In this document: positions 23,158 to 33,673 of the stretch, piece after piece | Layout: each line of letters opens with the position of its first letter | How positions within the stretch are numbered: position 1 is the first letter of the stretch | NCBI GenBank assembly: GCA_035545855.1 | Contig: DASZXK010000082.1 | Span: forward strand, 1-64,000 | Origin: DASZVB01 sp035545855 | Lineage (GTDB): Bacteria > Myxococcota_A > Polyangia > Polyangiales > Polyangiaceae | Direction: 5' to 3' | Length of the DNA: 64,000 nt | The notes under the pieces: model-generated | Seen by the model: only the letters and a program-made list of their open reading frames with translations | Told to the model about the DNA's origin: nothing | Database searches by the model: none | Program-made: the position numbers and the translations under genes

Positions 23158-25464
23158 ATGGCTCGTTGTGCCATCGACGTGTCCGGCGTCGTGCAAGGCG
23201 TCGGTTTCAGACCGTTCGTTCACGGTCTCGCGGAGCGCTTCTCGCTCGCGGGGTTCGTGGAGAATGGCGGCGGGGAGGTCCACATCGAGGTGGAGGGTCC
23301 CTCACCGGCGATCGAAGCGTTCCTGTTCGCGCTCGCCGCGGGCCCGGGAGGATCCGCCTCCGTTCAGGAGATCCGATGCCGGCTGGAGGATCCACGCGGG
23401 GAGTCCGGCTTCGTCATCCGCGAGAGCCGGCGCGGCTTTCCGACGCGCGTCGTCGTTCCGCCGGACACGGCGACGTGCGACGCCTGCCTGGAGGAGCTCT
23501 TCGAGCCCGCCGACCGGCGGCAGAGCCACCCGTTCATCACGTGCACGCACTGCGGGCCCCGCGCGACCATCATCACGGACCTGCCGTACGATCGCGAGCG
23601 GACGACCATGGCGTCGTTCGGCATGTGCCCGCGCTGCCGCGCCGAGTACGAAGCTTCCGGGGATCGCCGTTTCCACGCTCAGCCCATCGCCTGCCCCGAC
23701 TGCGGACCGAAGCTCTCTCTCCGCGGGCGCCGGGGGGAGCTCCTCCGGAGCGCCGACCCCATCGCGGAGTTCTCGGCGGCGATCGCGTGCGGGTCCATCG
23801 GCGCGTTGAAGGGCATCGGCGGGTACCACCTCCTGTGTGACGCGACGAACCCGACGGCGGTCACCCGGCTTCGTCAGCGCAAGCAGCGAGACGGAAAACC
23901 GTTCGCGGTCATGGTGGGAGACGTCCGGGCGGCGGGAATGCTCGGCCTCCTGGAGGACGCGGCGGCGGACCTGCTCGAGTCTCCGGCGCGTCCCGTCGTC
24001 CTCGTGCCGCGCCTCCCTGGGGCGCCGCTCGCGGCGGCCGTCGCTCCCGGTCTGGACACGATCGGGCTCCTCTTGCCCTACTCGCCGGTGCACCACCTGG
24101 TCCTCCGGTGCCTCGGCCCCGTTCCCGTCGTGGTCACGAGCGGGAACGCTTCGGAAGAGCCGATCGCGAGCACCGAGGCGGAGGCGTTCGAGCAGCTCGG
24201 CGGCATCGCCGACGTCTTCCTGGTGCACGATCGTCCCATTCACCTCTCCATGGAGGACTCCGTGGTGCGGGCCGTTCCGGGCGGCGCCGTCCCACTTCGG
24301 AGGTCCAGGGGGTACGCGCCGCTCCCGGTGCCCATCGCGTTCGACGCCGGCGTTCCGACCCTCGCCGTGGGCGGAGATCTGAAATCCGTGTTCGCGCTCG
24401 GAGCCGGAAGGGACGCCGTGCTCGGTCCCCACCTCGGGGATCTCTCGAGCCTCCGCGCCGGCGAGCGATTTCGCGCCGCGGTTCGGCACTTCGAGCGCCT
24501 CTTCGGCGTCCGGCCGGCTCGCATCGTGACGGACCTGCACCCGGACTACGCCGGGACGCGCTACGCGGAGGAGCGACTCGCACGGGAGCCGGACCTCGAC
24601 GTCGTCGGAGTGCAGCACCACCACGCGCACTTCGCGAGCTGTCTCGCCGAGCACTCCGCGAGCGGGGACGTCATCGGCGTCTGTTTCGACGGGACGGGGT
24701 TCGGGACGGACGGCAACGCCTGGGGCGGGGAGTTCTTCGTCGGCGGGTTCTCTCGCGTGGACCGCGCCGCGCACCTCTCGCCGGTCGGCCTCGTCGGTGG
24801 GGACCGCGCGGCGCGCGAGCCGTTCCGTCTGGCGGCCGCTCACCTGGTGGGAGCCGGGCTTTCGCCCGCGCCCGTCCTCCACCTCGCGTCGCTCGAGCCG
24901 CGCCTCGCGCTCTCGCTGGAACGGATCCTCGCTTCCGGGGACTGTCCGCGGACCACCAGCATGGGGCGGCTGTTCGACGCCGTCGCGTCCCTCGCGAACG
25001 TCGTTCACCGCGCATCCTACGAAGGAGAGGCGGCGATGCGCCTCGAGACCCTCGCGGCGCGAAGACCGCCGGAGGCCGCGTACCCCGTGGAGCTGTCGCC
25101 CGGAGCGCCGCTCGTCGTGGACACGGCGTCTCTCGTCCGCGCCGTCGTGGAGGACGTTCGCTCCGGCCGAGATCCGTCCGTCGTGGCGCGGCGCTTCCAC
25201 TCCTGGGTCGTGGAGATGGTGGTCGCCGTGTGCACCTGCCTGCGGGACCGTCACGGGCTCGGTCGGGTGGCGCTCTCCGGTGGCGTGTTCGCGAACGCCA
25301 TCCTCTCGGACGAGATCCCGCGCTCCCTGGAAGACGTCGGGTTCATCGTCCTCTCCCACCGCGTGGTGCCGCCGAACGACGGCGGGCTCGCGCTCGGGCA
25401 GCTCGCCGTCGCGGCTCACGGCGGCGGCACTCCGCTTCGCCTCCGCGGGAACGGCGCACGCTGA
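23158..25464 (+). CDS. hypF: Carbamoyltransferase HypF
   Basis: 768 residues, the full family length. It makes the cyanide ligands of the [NiFe] site by carbamoylating the C-terminal Cys of HypE. Domains: acylphosphatase (residues 5-90, V-Q-G-V-G-F-R-P-F), two zinc fingers (C107/C110/C129/C132 and C157/C160/C179/C182), YrdC-like domain (about 200-385, A-L-K-G-I-G-G-Y-H-L), and a Kae1-like domain with H-H-H-A-H-F-A-S and V-C-F-D-G-T-G-F-G-T-D-G. The ATG at 23158 fits both the ribosome site and the start of the acylphosphatase domain. First gene of the operon; its stop overlaps the hypC start by 1 nt. Confidence 0.96.
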   Translation: MARCAIDVSGVVQGVGFRPFVHGLAERFSLAGFVENGGGEVHIEVEGPSPAIEAFLFALAAGPGGSASVQEIRCRLEDPRGESGFVIRESRRGFPTRVVVPPDTATCDACLEELFEPADRRQSHPFITCTHCGPRATIITDLPYDRERTTMASFGMCPRCRAEYEASGDRRFHAQPIACPDCGPKLSLRGRRGELLRSADPIAEFSAAIACGSIGALKGIGGYHLLCDATNPTAVTRLRQRKQRDGKPFAVMVGDVRAAGMLGLLEDAAADLLESPARPVVLVPRLPGAPLAAAVAPGLDTIGLLLPYSPVHHLVLRCLGPVPVVVTSGNASEEPIASTEAEAFEQLGGIADVFLVHDRPIHLSMEDSVVRAVPGGAVPLRRSRGYAPLPVPIAFDAGVPTLAVGGDLKSVFALGAGRDAVLGPHLGDLSSLRAGERFRAAVRHFERLFGVRPARIVTDLHPDYAGTRYAEERLAREPDLDVVGVQHHHAHFASCLAEHSASGDVIGVCFDGTGFGTDGNAWGGEFFVGGFSRVDRAAHLSPVGLVGGDRAAREPFRLAAAHLVGAGLSPAPVLHLASLEPRLALSLERILASGDCPRTTSMGRLFDAVASLANVVHRASYEGEAAMRLETLAARRPPEAAYPVELSPGAPLVVDTASLVRAVVEDVRSGRDPSVVARRFHSWVVEMVVAVCTCLRDRHGLGRVALSGGVFANAILSDEIPRSLEDVGFIVLSHRVVPPNDGGLALGQLAVAAHGGGTPLRLRGNGAR

Positions 25465-25712
25465 TGTGCCTCGCGGTCCCCGGTCGCCTCGTCGAGGTCT
25501 CCATGGACGGGGACGTCCGCATGGGGAAGGTGAGCTTCGGCGGCGTGAGCCGCGGCGTGTGCCTCGAGTGCGTCCCGGCGGCGGTCCCCGGGGACTACGT
25601 GCTCGTCCACGTCGGGTTCGCGCTCTCCGTCATCGACGAAGCGGAAGCGAACCGCGTCTTCGCGATGCTCGCGGAGCTCGACCCCGGCGCTCTCGAGGAG
25701 GCCACCTCATGA
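25464..25712 (+). CDS. hypC: Hydrogenase assembly chaperone HypC
   Basis: 82 residues beginning M-C-L-A-V-P-G-R, where Cys2 is the residue that binds the Fe(CN)2CO unit and the large-subunit precursor. The OB-like remainder (V-S-F-G-G-V, G-D-Y-V-L-V-H-V-G-F-A) is standard. It works with HypD to build the iron centre and hand it to the apo-large subunit. Overlaps hypD by 4 nt (ATGA). Confidence 0.96.
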   Translation: MCLAVPGRLVEVSMDGDVRMGKVSFGGVSRGVCLECVPAAVPGDYVLVHVGFALSVIDEAEANRVFAMLAELDPGALEEATS

Positions 25713-26833
25713 AGTACCTGGACGAGTACCGGAACGGAGACGCCGCGAAGCGCCTCGCCGACGCCATCGCGCGCGAGGCGTCCAGGCATCACGTCGTGAT
25801 GGAGATCTGCGGGGGGCAGACGCACTCCATCGTCCGCTACGGGCTGGACGAGATGCTCCCGGAGACCGTCGAGCTCGTCCACGGGCCGGGGTGCCCGGTG
25901 TGCGTCACGCCGCTCGAAGCGATCGATCGCGCCCACGCGATCGCCCGGAGGGACGACGTCGTCTTCTGCTCTTTCGGGGACATGCTCCGCGTGCCGGGCT
26001 CGGAGACGGATCTCCTCCGGTTGAAGTCGGAGGGCGCGGACGTCCGCATCGTGTACTCGCCGCTGGATGCGCTCCGGGTCGCGCAGGAAAATCCGGCGCG
26101 GGAGGTCGTCTTCTTCGCGATCGGGTTCGAGACCACGGCGCCTCCGAACGCCATGGCCGTCTCGCTCGCGGCCCGGCGCGGCATCCGGAACTTCAGCGTG
26201 CTGGTCTCGCACGTGCTGGTTCCCCCGGCCATCGACGCCATCCTCTCCGCTCCCGACAACCGCGTTCGCGGCTTCCTCGGGCCCGGTCACGTGTGCACCG
26301 TGACGGGCCTCTCGGAGTACGAGCCGCTCGCGTCCGGGCACCGGACGCCCATCGTCGTCTCGGGCTTCGAGCCGGTGGACTTGCTCGAGGGCGTCCTCCG
26401 CGTCGTGCGTCAGCTCGAGCGCGGGCAGGGGACGGTCGAGAATCAGTACGGGCGGTCCGTCCGTCCCGCGGGGAACGAGGCGGCGCAGGCGCTCGTGACG
26501 GACGTGTTCGAGGTGCGAGACCAGAAATGGCGCGGCATCGGCGCCATCCCGCGGAGCGGCCTCGGCCTCCGGGAGAAGTACACGGCTCAGGACGCCGAGC
26601 GGAAGTTCGACGTCGGCGCTCTCCGGACGAACGAACCCGCGGAGTGCATCAGCGGGGAGATCCTCCGCGGCGTGAAGAAGCCCTGGGACTGCGCGGCGTT
26701 CGGCAAGCGCTGCACGCCGGAGCGCCCGCTCGGCGCGACGATGGTCTCGTCCGAGGGCGCGTGCGCGGCGTACTTCGCGTACGGCCGCACGGAGAAGCGG
26801 CGTCGATTGCCGCTCGCGGAGGCGCCCGCATGA
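25709..26833 (+). CDS. hypD: Hydrogenase formation protein HypD
   Basis: 374 residues. HypD is the iron-sulfur scaffold on which Fe(CN)2CO is assembled. Present are E-I-C-G-G-Q-T-H, G-P-G-C-P-V-C-V-T-P, the F-C-S-F-G-D-M-L-R-V-P-G block, G-F-E-T-T-A-P and the Cys-rich C-terminus (E-C-I-S-G-E-I, C-A-A-F-G-K-R-C) that holds the [4Fe-4S] cluster. Overlaps hypC and hypE by 4 nt each. Confidence 0.96.
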   Translation: MKYLDEYRNGDAAKRLADAIAREASRHHVVMEICGGQTHSIVRYGLDEMLPETVELVHGPGCPVCVTPLEAIDRAHAIARRDDVVFCSFGDMLRVPGSETDLLRLKSEGADVRIVYSPLDALRVAQENPAREVVFFAIGFETTAPPNAMAVSLAARRGIRNFSVLVSHVLVPPAIDAILSAPDNRVRGFLGPGHVCTVTGLSEYEPLASGHRTPIVVSGFEPVDLLEGVLRVVRQLERGQGTVENQYGRSVRPAGNEAAQALVTDVFEVRDQKWRGIGAIPRSGLGLREKYTAQDAERKFDVGALRTNEPAECISGEILRGVKKPWDCAAFGKRCTPERPLGATMVSSEGACAAYFAYGRTEKRRRLPLAEAPA

Positions 26834-27900
26834 CGGCGCGTCCGCCCATCGAGTCCGCCGCGTTCGGCGCGTGCCCCGTCCCGGCGTCGCGGTACGACGT
26901 CGTCGTCCTCGGGCACGGCAGCGGCGGCCGCCTGAGCCGAGACCTGTTCGAATCCGTCTTTTCGCCGCTCCTCGGCGCCGATCGGGCGCTCGCGCTGGAA
27001 GACCAGGCGACGCTCCCGTTCCCCGCAGAGGGGCGGCTCGCCGTCACGACGGACGCCTTCGTCGTGCACCCGCTCGAGTTCCCCGGGGGAGACGTCGGGA
27101 GCCTCGCCGTCCACGGCACCGTGAACGACCTCGCCGTCGGCGGCGCGCGACCGCTCTATCTCACGGCCTCGTTCATCCTGGAGGAGGGGCTCCCCCTGTC
27201 GACGCTCGCGCGGATCGTGGCCTCCATGAAGCGTGCAGCGGACGCGGTTCCGGTCCGGGTCGTCGCGGGGGACACGAAGGTCGTCGATCGCGGCAAAGGA
27301 GACGGCCTCTTCGTGACGACGACGGGCGTCGGATTCGTTCCCGCGAACGTCGCGCTCTCGGCGACCCTGGCCCGTCCCGGGGACGCCGTGGTCGTCTCCG
27401 GAACCCTCGGTGACCACGGGATCGCGATCCTCGCCGCGCGGAAGGGGATCGAGCTCGACACGCGGCTCGAGAGCGACAGCCAGCCGCTCTTCGCCCTCTG
27501 CCAGGAGGTCCTCCGGGCGTCGCGGAACGTGCGGTGTCTGCGGGATCCGACGAGGGGCGGGCTCTCGAGCGCGCTGAACGAGATCGCCGCTGCGTCGTCC
27601 GTCGGCGTGCGCCTCTTCGAGGAGAAGCTCCCGCTCCGCGCCGAGGTCCGCGGCGCGTGCGAGCTCCTCGGGTTCGACCCGCTCTACGTCGCGAACGAGG
27701 GCAAGGTCGTCGCCGTCGTCCCTCGCGAGGACGCGGAAGCCGTGGTCCTCGCGATGCGGCGCACGCCCGCGGGCACGGACGCCGCGGTGGTCGGCGAGAT
27801 CGTCGAAGGGCATCCCGGAGTCGTCACGCTTCGTTCCGTCGTCGGCGGCGAGCGCGTCGTCGCGCTCCTCGCCGGAGAGCAACTGCCCCGCATCTGCTGA
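26830..27900 (+). CDS. hypE: Carbamoyl-dehydratase HypE
   Basis: 356 residues. A PurM-like ATPase that dehydrates the carbamoyl group on its C-terminal Cys to a thiocyanate. Seen are L-G-H-G-S-G-G-R-L near the start, T-T-D-A-F-V-V-H-P, V-A-G-D-T-K-V-V and the obligatory final P-R-I-C (Cys356). Only 13 bp separate it from the structural genes, so accessory and structural genes form one transcript. Confidence 0.96.
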   Translation: MTARPPIESAAFGACPVPASRYDVVVLGHGSGGRLSRDLFESVFSPLLGADRALALEDQATLPFPAEGRLAVTTDAFVVHPLEFPGGDVGSLAVHGTVNDLAVGGARPLYLTASFILEEGLPLSTLARIVASMKRAADAVPVRVVAGDTKVVDRGKGDGLFVTTTGVGFVPANVALSATLARPGDAVVVSGTLGDHGIAILAARKGIELDTRLESDSQPLFALCQEVLRASRNVRCLRDPTRGGLSSALNEIAAASSVGVRLFEEKLPLRAEVRGACELLGFDPLYVANEGKVVAVVPREDAEAVVLAMRRTPAGTDAAVVGEIVEGHPGVVTLRSVVGGERVVALLAGEQLPRIC

Positions 27901-27913
27901 GAGGATCGTGCCC

Positions 27914-28989
<1,076 letters not shown>

Positions 28990-28993
<4 letters not shown>

Positions 28994-30759
28994 GCGCCGA
29001 ATCGGACGTCGTCGATCTGTCCTGGGATCCGATCACGCGGATCGTCGGGAGCCTCGGGATCCACACGAAGGTCGACTTCGGGAAGGCGGAGGTCGTCGAC
29101 TGCTGGAGCACCTCCTCCATCTTTCGCGGCTACAGCGTGTTCATGAAGGGGAAGGACCCGCGGGATTCCCACTTCATCACGAGCCGCATCTGCGGCATCT
29201 GTGGAGACAACCACGCGACGTGCTCCGTGTACGCGCAGAACATGGCGTACGGCGTGAAGCCGCCGCACCTCGCGGAGTGGCTCGTGAACCTCGGCGAGGC
29301 CGCCGAGTACATGTTCGACCACAACCTCTTCCAGGACAACCTCGTCGGAGTCGACTTCTCGGAGAAGATCGTCCGCGCCACGAATCCGGGAGTGTTCGAG
29401 CGCGCGGAGAAGACGGAAGCCCGCGGCGCGGCGCTTCACGGCTTCCGCACGATCGCGGACATCATGCGCGCGCTGAACCCATTCTCCGGCGAGATGTACC
29501 GGGAGGCGCTCCAGATGAGCCGCCTCACGCGAGAGATGTTCTGCCTGATGGAGGGGCGTCACGTGCACCCCTCCACGCTCTACCCGGGCGGCATCGGGAC
29601 CGTGCCCACGGTGCAGCTCCTCACGGACTACCTGACGCGTCTCATGAAGTACGTGGAGTTCATGAAGCGGGTCGTGCCGCTCCACGACGACCTCTTCGAT
29701 TTCTTCTACGAGGCGCTCCCGGGCTACGAGAAGGTCGGGGCGCGGCGCATCCTGCTCGGGTGCTGGGGCTCCTTCCAGAACCCCGAGACGTGCGATTTCC
29801 GCTACGAGACCATGTCTCGCTGGGGGAAGGACATGTTCGTCACGCCGGGCGTCGTCGTGGACGGCGAGCTCGTCACGACGGACCTCGTGGAGATCAACCG
29901 CAACATTCGCATCCTCCTCGGGAGCTCGTTCTACGACGACTGGGAAGAGACGGGGGAGCTCTTCGTGAAGGAGGATCCGCTCGGGCACCCGATCGACGCG
30001 CGCCACCCGTGGAACCAGACGACCGTGCCGAAGCCCCAGAAGCGGGACCTCGGCGGGAAGTACACGTGGGTGATGTCTCCGCGATACCTGGACAGGCGGA
30101 CGGGCGATCACCTCGCGCTCGACACGGGGGGCGGACCGCTCGCGCGGCTCTGGGCGACGGCGCTCGCCGGCACGGTGGACGTCGGGTACGTGAAGGCCAC
30201 GGGAAAGAGCGTCCGCATCGTGCTCCCGAAGACCGCGCTCCGGCCGGAGACGGAGCTCGAGTGGAAGATCCCGAAGTACAGCAACACGCTCGAGCGGGAC
30301 CGCGCGCGGACGTACTTCCAGGCGTACTCCGCGGCGATTGCCTTCCACTTCCTCGAGCGGGCGCTCGCCGAGATCCACGCCGGACGGACCGAGACGTCCG
30401 TCCCGTTCACGGTTCCGGAGGAAGCCATCGGCTGCGGATTCCACGAGGCGGTGAGAGGCGTCCTCTCGCATCATCTCGTGATCCGGGGCGGCAAGATCGC
30501 GAACTACCACCCGTACCCGCCGACGCCCTGGAACGCGAGCCCGCGGGACTCGTTCGGCACCAAGGGTCCGTACGAGGACGCCGTCACCGGCACGCCCCTG
30601 TTCGAGGAGAGCCCGCGCGCGGAGTTCAAGGGCATCGACATCATGCGCACGGTGCGGAGCTTCGATCCGTGCCTCCCGTGCGGGGTCCACATGTACCTCG
30701 GAGAGGGCAAGGAGCTCGTGGCGCGGCACTCGCCGACGTTCGGGGCGCAGATCAAATGA
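28990..30759 (+). CDS. hhyL: Group 1h [NiFe]-hydrogenase large subunit
   Basis: 589 residues from a GTG that overlaps the small-subunit stop (GTGA). It holds the Ni-Fe(CN)2CO centre and oxidises H2. The L1 motif is R-I-C68-G-I-C71-G-D-N-H-A-T-C and the L2 motif D-P-C561-L-P-C564-G-V-H567, the four Cys that bind nickel and iron. The 22 residues after His567 are the C-terminal peptide removed by the maturation protease after nickel insertion. The L1 form with G-D-N-H-A-T-C and the partner small subunit point to group 1h rather than the membrane uptake groups 1b-1d. Confidence 0.94.
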
Positions 30760-31286
30760 CGGACGCCGCGTTCGACGAGTCCATGGCGCGTCTGGAGACG
30801 CTGCTCGAAGACGTGGAGCGGCGCCTTCCGGGCGAATCGGCGGACGTCGTCCGCGCCCTCGTGGAGACGCTCCTCACCGTGCACCGGCTGGCGCTCGCGG
30901 ATCTCCTCGCCGCCGTCCGGGAGACCGGGGATCCGCGGCTCGTGCGGGCGCTCGTCGAGCGGCCGAGCGTGGAGAGCGTGCTGCTCCTCCACGGGCTTCA
31001 TCCCGAGACGCCGCGAACGCGGGTGGAAGCGGCTCTCGCCGCGGCGCACCGCGCGGTCGCGACGGACGCGCACGCGGAGATCGTCGCCGGAGACGGCTCC
31101 GACTTCGTGGTCCGCGTCCGGGGCGGCACGGCCGCGGCCGCGGGCCTCCTCCGCCGCACGGTCGAACGCCTCGTGACGGAGCGCGCGCCCGACGTCGCTC
31201 TCGTCGTCGAGGGCGGGACGGAGCCGGACCCGGGTCTCGTCCCCCTCGAGCGTCTCCTTCGCGGGGGAAGGAGCGCGGCCGAGTGA
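30756..31286 (+). CDS. Cysteine-free NifU-like protein in hydrogenase operon
   Basis: 176 residues. The C-terminal half (A-L-A-A-A-H-R-A-V, F-V-V-R-V-R-G-G-T-A-A-A-A-G-L-L-R-R-T-V-E) follows the pattern of the NifU C-terminal scaffold domain, but the C-x-x-C that holds the cluster is replaced by T-A-A-A-A and the protein has no Cys at all. It therefore cannot bind an iron-sulfur cluster in the usual way. The N-terminal part is helical (coiled-coil-like E-T-L-L-E-D-V-E-R-R-L). NifU-like proteins often accompany group 1h hydrogenase genes. Overlaps both neighbours by 4 nt. Confidence 0.7.
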   Translation: MTDAAFDESMARLETLLEDVERRLPGESADVVRALVETLLTVHRLALADLLAAVRETGDPRLVRALVERPSVESVLLLHGLHPETPRTRVEAALAAAHRAVATDAHAEIVAGDGSDFVVRVRGGTAAAAGLLRRTVERLVTERAPDVALVVEGGTEPDPGLVPLERLLRGGRSAAE

Positions 31287-31894
31287 AATCGCCGGCGCGC
31301 GAGCGGGCCATCGCGGCCCTCCGGCGCTTCACGGCGCGCCCGCGCGCGATCACGTCCGCGTGCGAGCTGTGTTCCGTTCCGCTCCCCGCCCGGCATTCGC
31401 ACCTGTGGGATCCCAGGGATCGCTCGCTCGCCTGCGCGTGCACTTCCTGCGCGGTGCTCTTCCCGACGGGCGGCGGCGGGCCGCGCCTCCGGGTGGAGAC
31501 TCGCGTGACGCCCGTGGAGACGACGCTCTCGCCCGCGGACCTCCACGCGCTCGGCATCCCGGTGAGCATCGCGTTCCTGGTTCCGAGCGCTCTCTTCGAC
31601 TGCGTCTTCTGCCTCTATCCGAACGCCCGCGGCGCGACGGAAGGCGTGCTGCCCCGGTCGATCTGGGAGACGCTCGCGACCGGCACTCCCGGGCTCACCG
31701 GGCTCGAAGCGGAAGTAGAGGGCGTGTTCCTCGACGCGGAGGACGGCGTCGTGGACGCCCACCGCATTTCGATAGACGTCGCGCACGGTGTCATCGGGCT
31801 CCTCCGGGAGGGGGTGGAGCTCCGAACGTCGGTCAGGGGAAGGATCCGGCGACATCTCGCCGAGCTCCGGGAGGGGTCACATGCTCGAACTTGA
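31283..31894 (+). CDS. DUF5947-like hydrogenase-associated protein
   Basis: 203 residues from a GTG overlapping the previous stop (GTGA). Two C-x-x-C pairs (A-C-E-L-C-S near residue 27 and C-A-C-T-S-C near 51) and a third C-V-F-C near 108 suggest a metal or cluster site, perhaps rubredoxin- or zinc-ribbon-like. The family call is from memory of proteins that sit beside group 1h hydrogenases in actinobacteria. A role in electron transfer or assembly is possible but unproven. It overlaps the next gene by 14 nt. Confidence 0.7.
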   Translation: MKSPARERAIAALRRFTARPRAITSACELCSVPLPARHSHLWDPRDRSLACACTSCAVLFPTGGGGPRLRVETRVTPVETTLSPADLHALGIPVSIAFLVPSALFDCVFCLYPNARGATEGVLPRSIWETLATGTPGLTGLEAEVEGVFLDAEDGVVDAHRISIDVAHGVIGLLREGVELRTSVRGRIRRHLAELREGSHART

Positions 31895-32528
31895 TTTCCG
31901 GATCGAAGGGGCGCGCCTCTCGGAACTGTCGGCGAGTCCCGAGATTGCTCTCACGGTGCGAGTCTCCGCGCTGCCGTCTTCCGTACGGGTGCAATCGCTG
32001 TTGCTCCGTGCCGCGGTCCGCCTGGACGGCTCGATCCGCACGCACAGTCCGGCGGAGCGGGAGCGCCTCGCCGAGCTGTTCGGCGGGCGAGGCGTCTGGG
32101 AGCGTTCCACGCGGGACCTCGTCTGGACCCGGCTCACGACCGTCGTCCCGGCATTCTCCGGGTCCGCGGCGTTCGAGGTGGGGATCCCGTGCAGCTTCGA
32201 CCTTGCCGTCGCGGCGTTCCGCTACCTCCACGCGCTCGAAGGCGGGTCGGTCCCCATCCGGCTCGAGTGGAGCGGGACGGCCTTCCTCGAGAACTCGGCC
32301 GGTGTCTCGGCGGCTCCCATCCCGTGGGATCGGGAATCCCACTACACGATCCCGACCGCCACCTTCCGCGCGGCGATCGACGCCCGCTTCCCCGGCGCCG
32401 CGGTGCTCACGGTCCCGAAGGACGTGTTCGACGCACTCGAAGCGTACCGTCGCCGCGAGGGGCTCCTCTCCGAGGGGGACGCGGTCGAGCGGCTGCTCTC
32501 TCTCGTGCGCGCGGGAGCGGCCGAGTGA
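31881..32528 (+). CDS. DUF6084-like hydrogenase-associated protein
   Basis: 215 residues from the ATG at 31881, which has a GGAGGGG site directly before it inside the preceding gene. It is mostly beta-strand by pattern (L-D-F-R-I-E-G-A-R, I-A-L-T-V-R-V), with W-D-R-E-S-H-Y-T-I-P toward the C-terminus. It resembles the DUF6084 proteins found next to group 1h hydrogenases. No catalytic residues or cofactor motif are evident. Function unknown; conserved linkage suggests assembly or electron-transfer support. Confidence 0.68.
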   Translation: MLELDFRIEGARLSELSASPEIALTVRVSALPSSVRVQSLLLRAAVRLDGSIRTHSPAERERLAELFGGRGVWERSTRDLVWTRLTTVVPAFSGSAAFEVGIPCSFDLAVAAFRYLHALEGGSVPIRLEWSGTAFLENSAGVSAAPIPWDRESHYTIPTATFRAAIDARFPGAAVLTVPKDVFDALEAYRRREGLLSEGDAVERLLSLVRAGAAE

Positions 32529-33673
32529 CCCGGATGGTCGACCGCCTCGGCCGCGCGCTCCTCTACGAGGGGTACGTGCTCTATCCGTACCGCGCCTCCA
32601 GCCTGAAGAATCGGAACCGCGCGACGTTCGGGACGCTGTACCCCGAGAGTCGCCGCGGGCGTGGAGAGGGGCCGGTGAGCTTCTGCGCCGAGTGCCTGGT
32701 TCGTGAAGAGGCGCCGACCGTCCGAGTCTCCGTCCGGTTCTTGCAGCTCGGCGAGCCCGCCACGGCGGAGCTCGCGCCGTTCGATCAGGCGATGGAGCGT
32801 CGGCTGGACCTTTCCGCGCACGCGCTGGGCGAGCTCGCGCGCGGCGCGGCGCGGGTGGAAGAGGAGACGCTCTCGCTCGACGGAGCCTCGGGCCTTCGCG
32901 GCGAGGCGGTGACGGTCCGGGTGTCCGTGTCCGCGGCCGGCGTCGCGGACGGCTTGCATCGGCTGTCGGTTCGCGTGGAGAACGCCACTCCGGATCCGGG
33001 CGACGTTCCGCCGGACGTCCTTCTCCGTCACGCGCTCGTCTCCGCGCACGCGATCCTCGAGTGCGAGGGTGGCGAGTTCGTGTCGCTGCTCGAACCCGAG
33101 GCGGACGTCGCAACGGCCGCGGCTCGATGCCGGAACGAGGGCGTCTTCCCCGTCCTCGTCGGCGCGCCGGGCGAGAAGAGGACGCTCCTCGCATCCCCCA
33201 TCATCCTCTACGACTACCCGAAGATCGCCGAGGAAAGCCCGGGGGATCTCTTCGACGCGACCGAGATCGACGAGATCCTCTCGCTCCGGATCCTCACGCT
33301 GACGGAGGAGGAACGAGCGGAGGCGATGCGCACGGACCCGAGGGCGAAGGCGCTCCTCGAGCGAACGGCGGGGCTCGACGAGGAGACGTTCGCCCGGCTC
33401 CACGGCGCCTGGCGGACGTTCGAGCGGACCGCGCACGCCCGTCGCTTCGACGCCGGTTCGCGCGTCGTGCTCCGGCCGCGGCCCGGCGGCGACGTCCTGG
33501 ATCTGTCGCTCGCCGGCGAGGCGGCCACGGTGCTCTCCGTCGAGGAGGACGCCGAGGGCCGCGTCTACTACGCCGTCGCGGTCGACGCCGATCCGGGGCG
33601 AGATCTCGGCGCCCTCGGGCAGCCGGGGCATCGCTTCTTCTTCCAGGCGGAAGAGCTGGAGGCGGCGCCGTGA
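32525..33673 (+). CDS. Unknown protein linked to group 1h hydrogenase
   Basis: 382 residues from a GTG that overlaps the previous stop (GTGA); an ATG at 32534 is also possible. The N-terminus has Y-P-Y-R-A-S-S-L-K-N-R-N-R-A-T-F-G-T-L-Y-P, a strongly patterned block, and F-C-A-E-C-L-V-R, a possible metal pair. The middle is beta-rich. Toward the end L-R-I-L-T-L-T-E-E-E-R-A-E-A precedes a D-P-R-A-K-A-L-L-E-R-T helix, and the last 80 residues look SH3-like. No known enzyme family is recognisable. Placed directly before the maturation protease, it is likely a dedicated hydrogenase factor. Confidence 0.7.
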   Translation: MTRMVDRLGRALLYEGYVLYPYRASSLKNRNRATFGTLYPESRRGRGEGPVSFCAECLVREEAPTVRVSVRFLQLGEPATAELAPFDQAMERRLDLSAHALGELARGAARVEEETLSLDGASGLRGEAVTVRVSVSAAGVADGLHRLSVRVENATPDPGDVPPDVLLRHALVSAHAILECEGGEFVSLLEPEADVATAAARCRNEGVFPVLVGAPGEKRTLLASPIILYDYPKIAEESPGDLFDATEIDEILSLRILTLTEEERAEAMRTDPRAKALLERTAGLDEETFARLHGAWRTFERTAHARRFDAGSRVVLRPRPGGDVLDLSLAGEAATVLSVEEDAEGRVYYAVAVDADPGRDLGALGQPGHRFFFQAEELEAAP

